Source: Clusia tigrina
Lineage: Eukaryota > Arthropoda > Insecta > Diptera > Clusiidae
Length of the DNA: 64,000 nt
Direction of reading: 5' to 3'
Assembly: GCA_920105625.2 (NCBI GenBank)
Contig: OV050032.1
Coordinates: forward strand, 69,917,879-69,981,878
Position 1 is the first letter of the stretch. Each line of letters opens with the position of its first letter. Positions 62,110 through 64,000 of this stretch are shown here, in pieces. Both the position numbers and the translations under genes were made by a program. Below the pieces are notes generated by a model. That model was given only the letters and a program-made list of their open reading frames with translations, ran no database searches and had not been told where the DNA came from.

Positions 62110-63450
62110 AGTGTTTGATTTGGGACTCAAGGGTAGCATAGCTGTGAGCGATAACTAAAATTGACAAGAGGCTCGAGTACTTTATTGTTACAAAATTTCA
62201 AGGTTTTATGACGCTCCAGTAAAAAGTTACAAGAATTTGTATGCTGCAAACTTTGATAGGTGGAGGTCGTACCGTATAGAAGTTAGGGCCATTTGAAGTT
62301 TTATCAGTGTTTGATTTGGGATTCAAGGGTAGCATAGCTTTGAGCGATAACTTAAATTGACAAGAGGCTCGAGTACTTTATTGTTACAAAATTTCAAGGT
62401 TTTATGATGCTCCGGAAAAAAGTTACAAGCATTTGTATGTTGCAAACTTTGATAGGTGGAGGACGTAGCGTATAGAAGTTAGGGCCATTTGCAGTTTTAT
62501 CAGTGTTTGATTTAGGACTCAAGGGTAGCATAGCTTTGAAGAGGCTCGAGTTCTTTATTGTTACAAAATTTCAAGGTTTTATGACGCTCCAGTAAAAAGT
62601 TACAAGCATTTGTATGTTGCAAACTTTGATAGGTGGAGGACGTACCGTATACAAGTTAGGGCCATTTGTAGTTTTATCAGTGTTTGATTTGGGACTCAAG
62701 GGAAACATAGCTTTGAGCGATAGCTTAAATTGATAAGAGGCTCGAGTACTTTATTGTTCAAAATTTCAAGGTTTTATGACGCTCCACTAAAAAGTTAAAA
62801 GCATTTGTATCTTGCAAACTTTGATAGGTGTAGGACGTACCGTATAGAAATTAGGGCCATTTGAAGTTTTATCAGTGTTTGATTTGGGACTCAAGTGTAG
62901 CATAGCTTTGAGCGATAACTTAAATTGACAAGAGGCTCGAGTACTTTATTGTTACAAAATTTCAAGGTTTTATGACGCTCCAGTAAAGAGTTTCAAGCAT
63001 TTGTGTGTCGCAAACTTTGATAGGTGTAGGACGTACCGTATAGAAGTTAGGGTCATTTAAAGTTGTATCAGTGTTTGATTTTGGATTCAAGGGTAGCATA
63101 GCTTTGAGCGATAGCTGAAATTGTCAAGAGGCTCGAGTACTTTATTGTTACAAAATTTCAAGGTTTTATGACGCTCCAGTAAAAAGTTACAAGCATTTGT
63201 ATGTTGCAAACTTTGATAGGTGTAGGATGTACCATATAGAAGTTAGGGCCATTTGAAATTTTATCAGTGTTTGATTTGGGACTCAAGGGTAGCATAGCTT
63301 TGAGCAATAACTTAAATTGACAAGAGGCTCGAGTACTTTATTGTTACAAAATTTCAAGGTTTTATGACGCTCCAGAAGAAAGTTTCAAGCATTCGTATGT
63401 TGCAAACTTTGATAGGTGTAGGACGTACCGTATAGAAGTTAGGGCCATTT
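62110..63450 (+). repeat. Displaced copy of the 30.5-32.2 kb block
   Basis: This matches 30480-32210 at an offset of 31629 bp up to about 62.88 kb and 31237 bp thereafter, so two monomers present on the left are missing here. The 19-bp deletion joint is at 62539/62540. The retrotransposon lies between the two copies. Confidence 0.88.
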
Positions 63451-64000
63451 GAAGTTTTATCAGTGTTTGATTTTGGACTCAAGGGTAGCATAGCTTTGAG
63501 CGATATCTTAAATTGACAAGGGGCTCGAGTACTTTATTGCTACAAAATTACAAGGTTTTATGACGCTCCAGAAAAAAGTTACAAGCATTTGTATGTTGCA
63601 AACTTTGATAGGTTTAGGACGTACCATATAGAAGTTAGGGCCATTTGAAGTTTTATCCGTGTTTGATTTGGGACTCAAGGGTAGCATAGCTTTGAGCGAC
63701 AGCTTAAATTGATAAAAGGCTCGAGTACTTTATTGTCACAAAATTTCAAGGTTTTATAACGCTCTAGCAAAAAGTTACAAGCATTTGAATGTTGCAAACT
63801 TTCATAAGTCTAGGACGCACCGTATTGAAGTTAGGGCCATTTGAAGTTTTATCAGTGTTTGATTTGGGACTCAAGGGTAGCATAGCTTTGAGCGATAACT
63901 TAAATTGACAAGAGGCTCGAGTACTTTGTTACAAAATTTAAAGATTCTACGACGCTCCAGTAAAAAGTTACAAGCATTTGATTGTGGCAAAATTTGATAG

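Larger units (their letters stand above)
57996..64000 (+). repeat. 196-bp satellite array, right arm
   Basis: The same satellite resumes directly after the 3' LTR, in the same orientation and in the same monomer phase at which it was interrupted, and runs off the window end. It holds about 31 monomers. Its first part matches 49041-50090, and 62.1-63.4 kb matches 30.5-32.2 kb. Between 59.3 and 62.1 kb there are ordinary monomers of several subtypes, including a shortened one near 60385 that lacks TTTGAGCGATAGC. No gene is visible. Confidence 0.98.

Overview
The window is almost entirely a tandem satellite array of AT-rich, roughly 196-bp monomers. All monomers lie head to tail in one orientation, and one LTR retrotransposon interrupts the array near its right end. 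Dividing the array length by the monomer length gives about 298 monomers: about 267 left of the insertion and about 31 to its right. This is typical of constitutive heterochromatin (pericentromere or centromere) in a eukaryote. The retroelement suggests an insect, possibly a drosophilid: it is Ty3/gypsy-like, has long LTRs, a tRNA-Lys-type primer binding site and a 4-bp target duplication, as described for the Osvaldo/Ulysses group. I cannot name the species or the satellite family from sequence alone.

Layout. Positions 1-52371 are satellite. Positions 52372-57995 are a 5624-bp retrotransposon on the + strand, flanked by the 4-bp duplication AGGT. Positions 57996-64000 are satellite again. 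Inside the satellite, blocks of several monomers are themselves repeated with exact offsets: about 5.7-5.9 kb in 5-15 kb, 2548 bp (13 monomers) in 16-20 kb, 1962/3135/2139 bp in 24-33 kb, 1762 bp (9 monomers) in 36-40 kb, 2936 bp (15 monomers, built as 8+7) in 41-47 kb, and 3327 bp (17 monomers) around 48-59 kb. One block at 30.5-32.2 kb recurs about 31.6 kb away at 62.1-63.4 kb, beyond the retrotransposon. Private variants (a 24-bp internal duplication, 5-bp and 19-bp deletions) tag related monomers and show how blocks were copied.

The retrotransposon has two 1535-bp LTRs that differ at a single base, so the insertion is recent. Its order is 5' LTR, primer binding site, leader, one 773-codon ORF (SAP-like N terminus, capsid-type Gag domain, zinc knuckle, aspartic protease, long basic tail), polypurine tract, 3' LTR. 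I see no reverse transcriptase, RNase H or integrase. The element is therefore an intact-looking gag-protease carrier that must use polymerase and integrase from an autonomous relative.

The most unusual signal is in the predicted R region of the LTR. It holds six consecutive stem-loops that share one 19-nt loop, while the stem sequences vary with compensatory changes. The loop contains TTTTTAATC, which resembles the anticodon loop of tRNA-Lys(UUU), the same tRNA predicted to prime the element. The whole leader, from just upstream of the TATA box to the gag start, contains no ATG. Together these suggest a selected, structured RNA leader.
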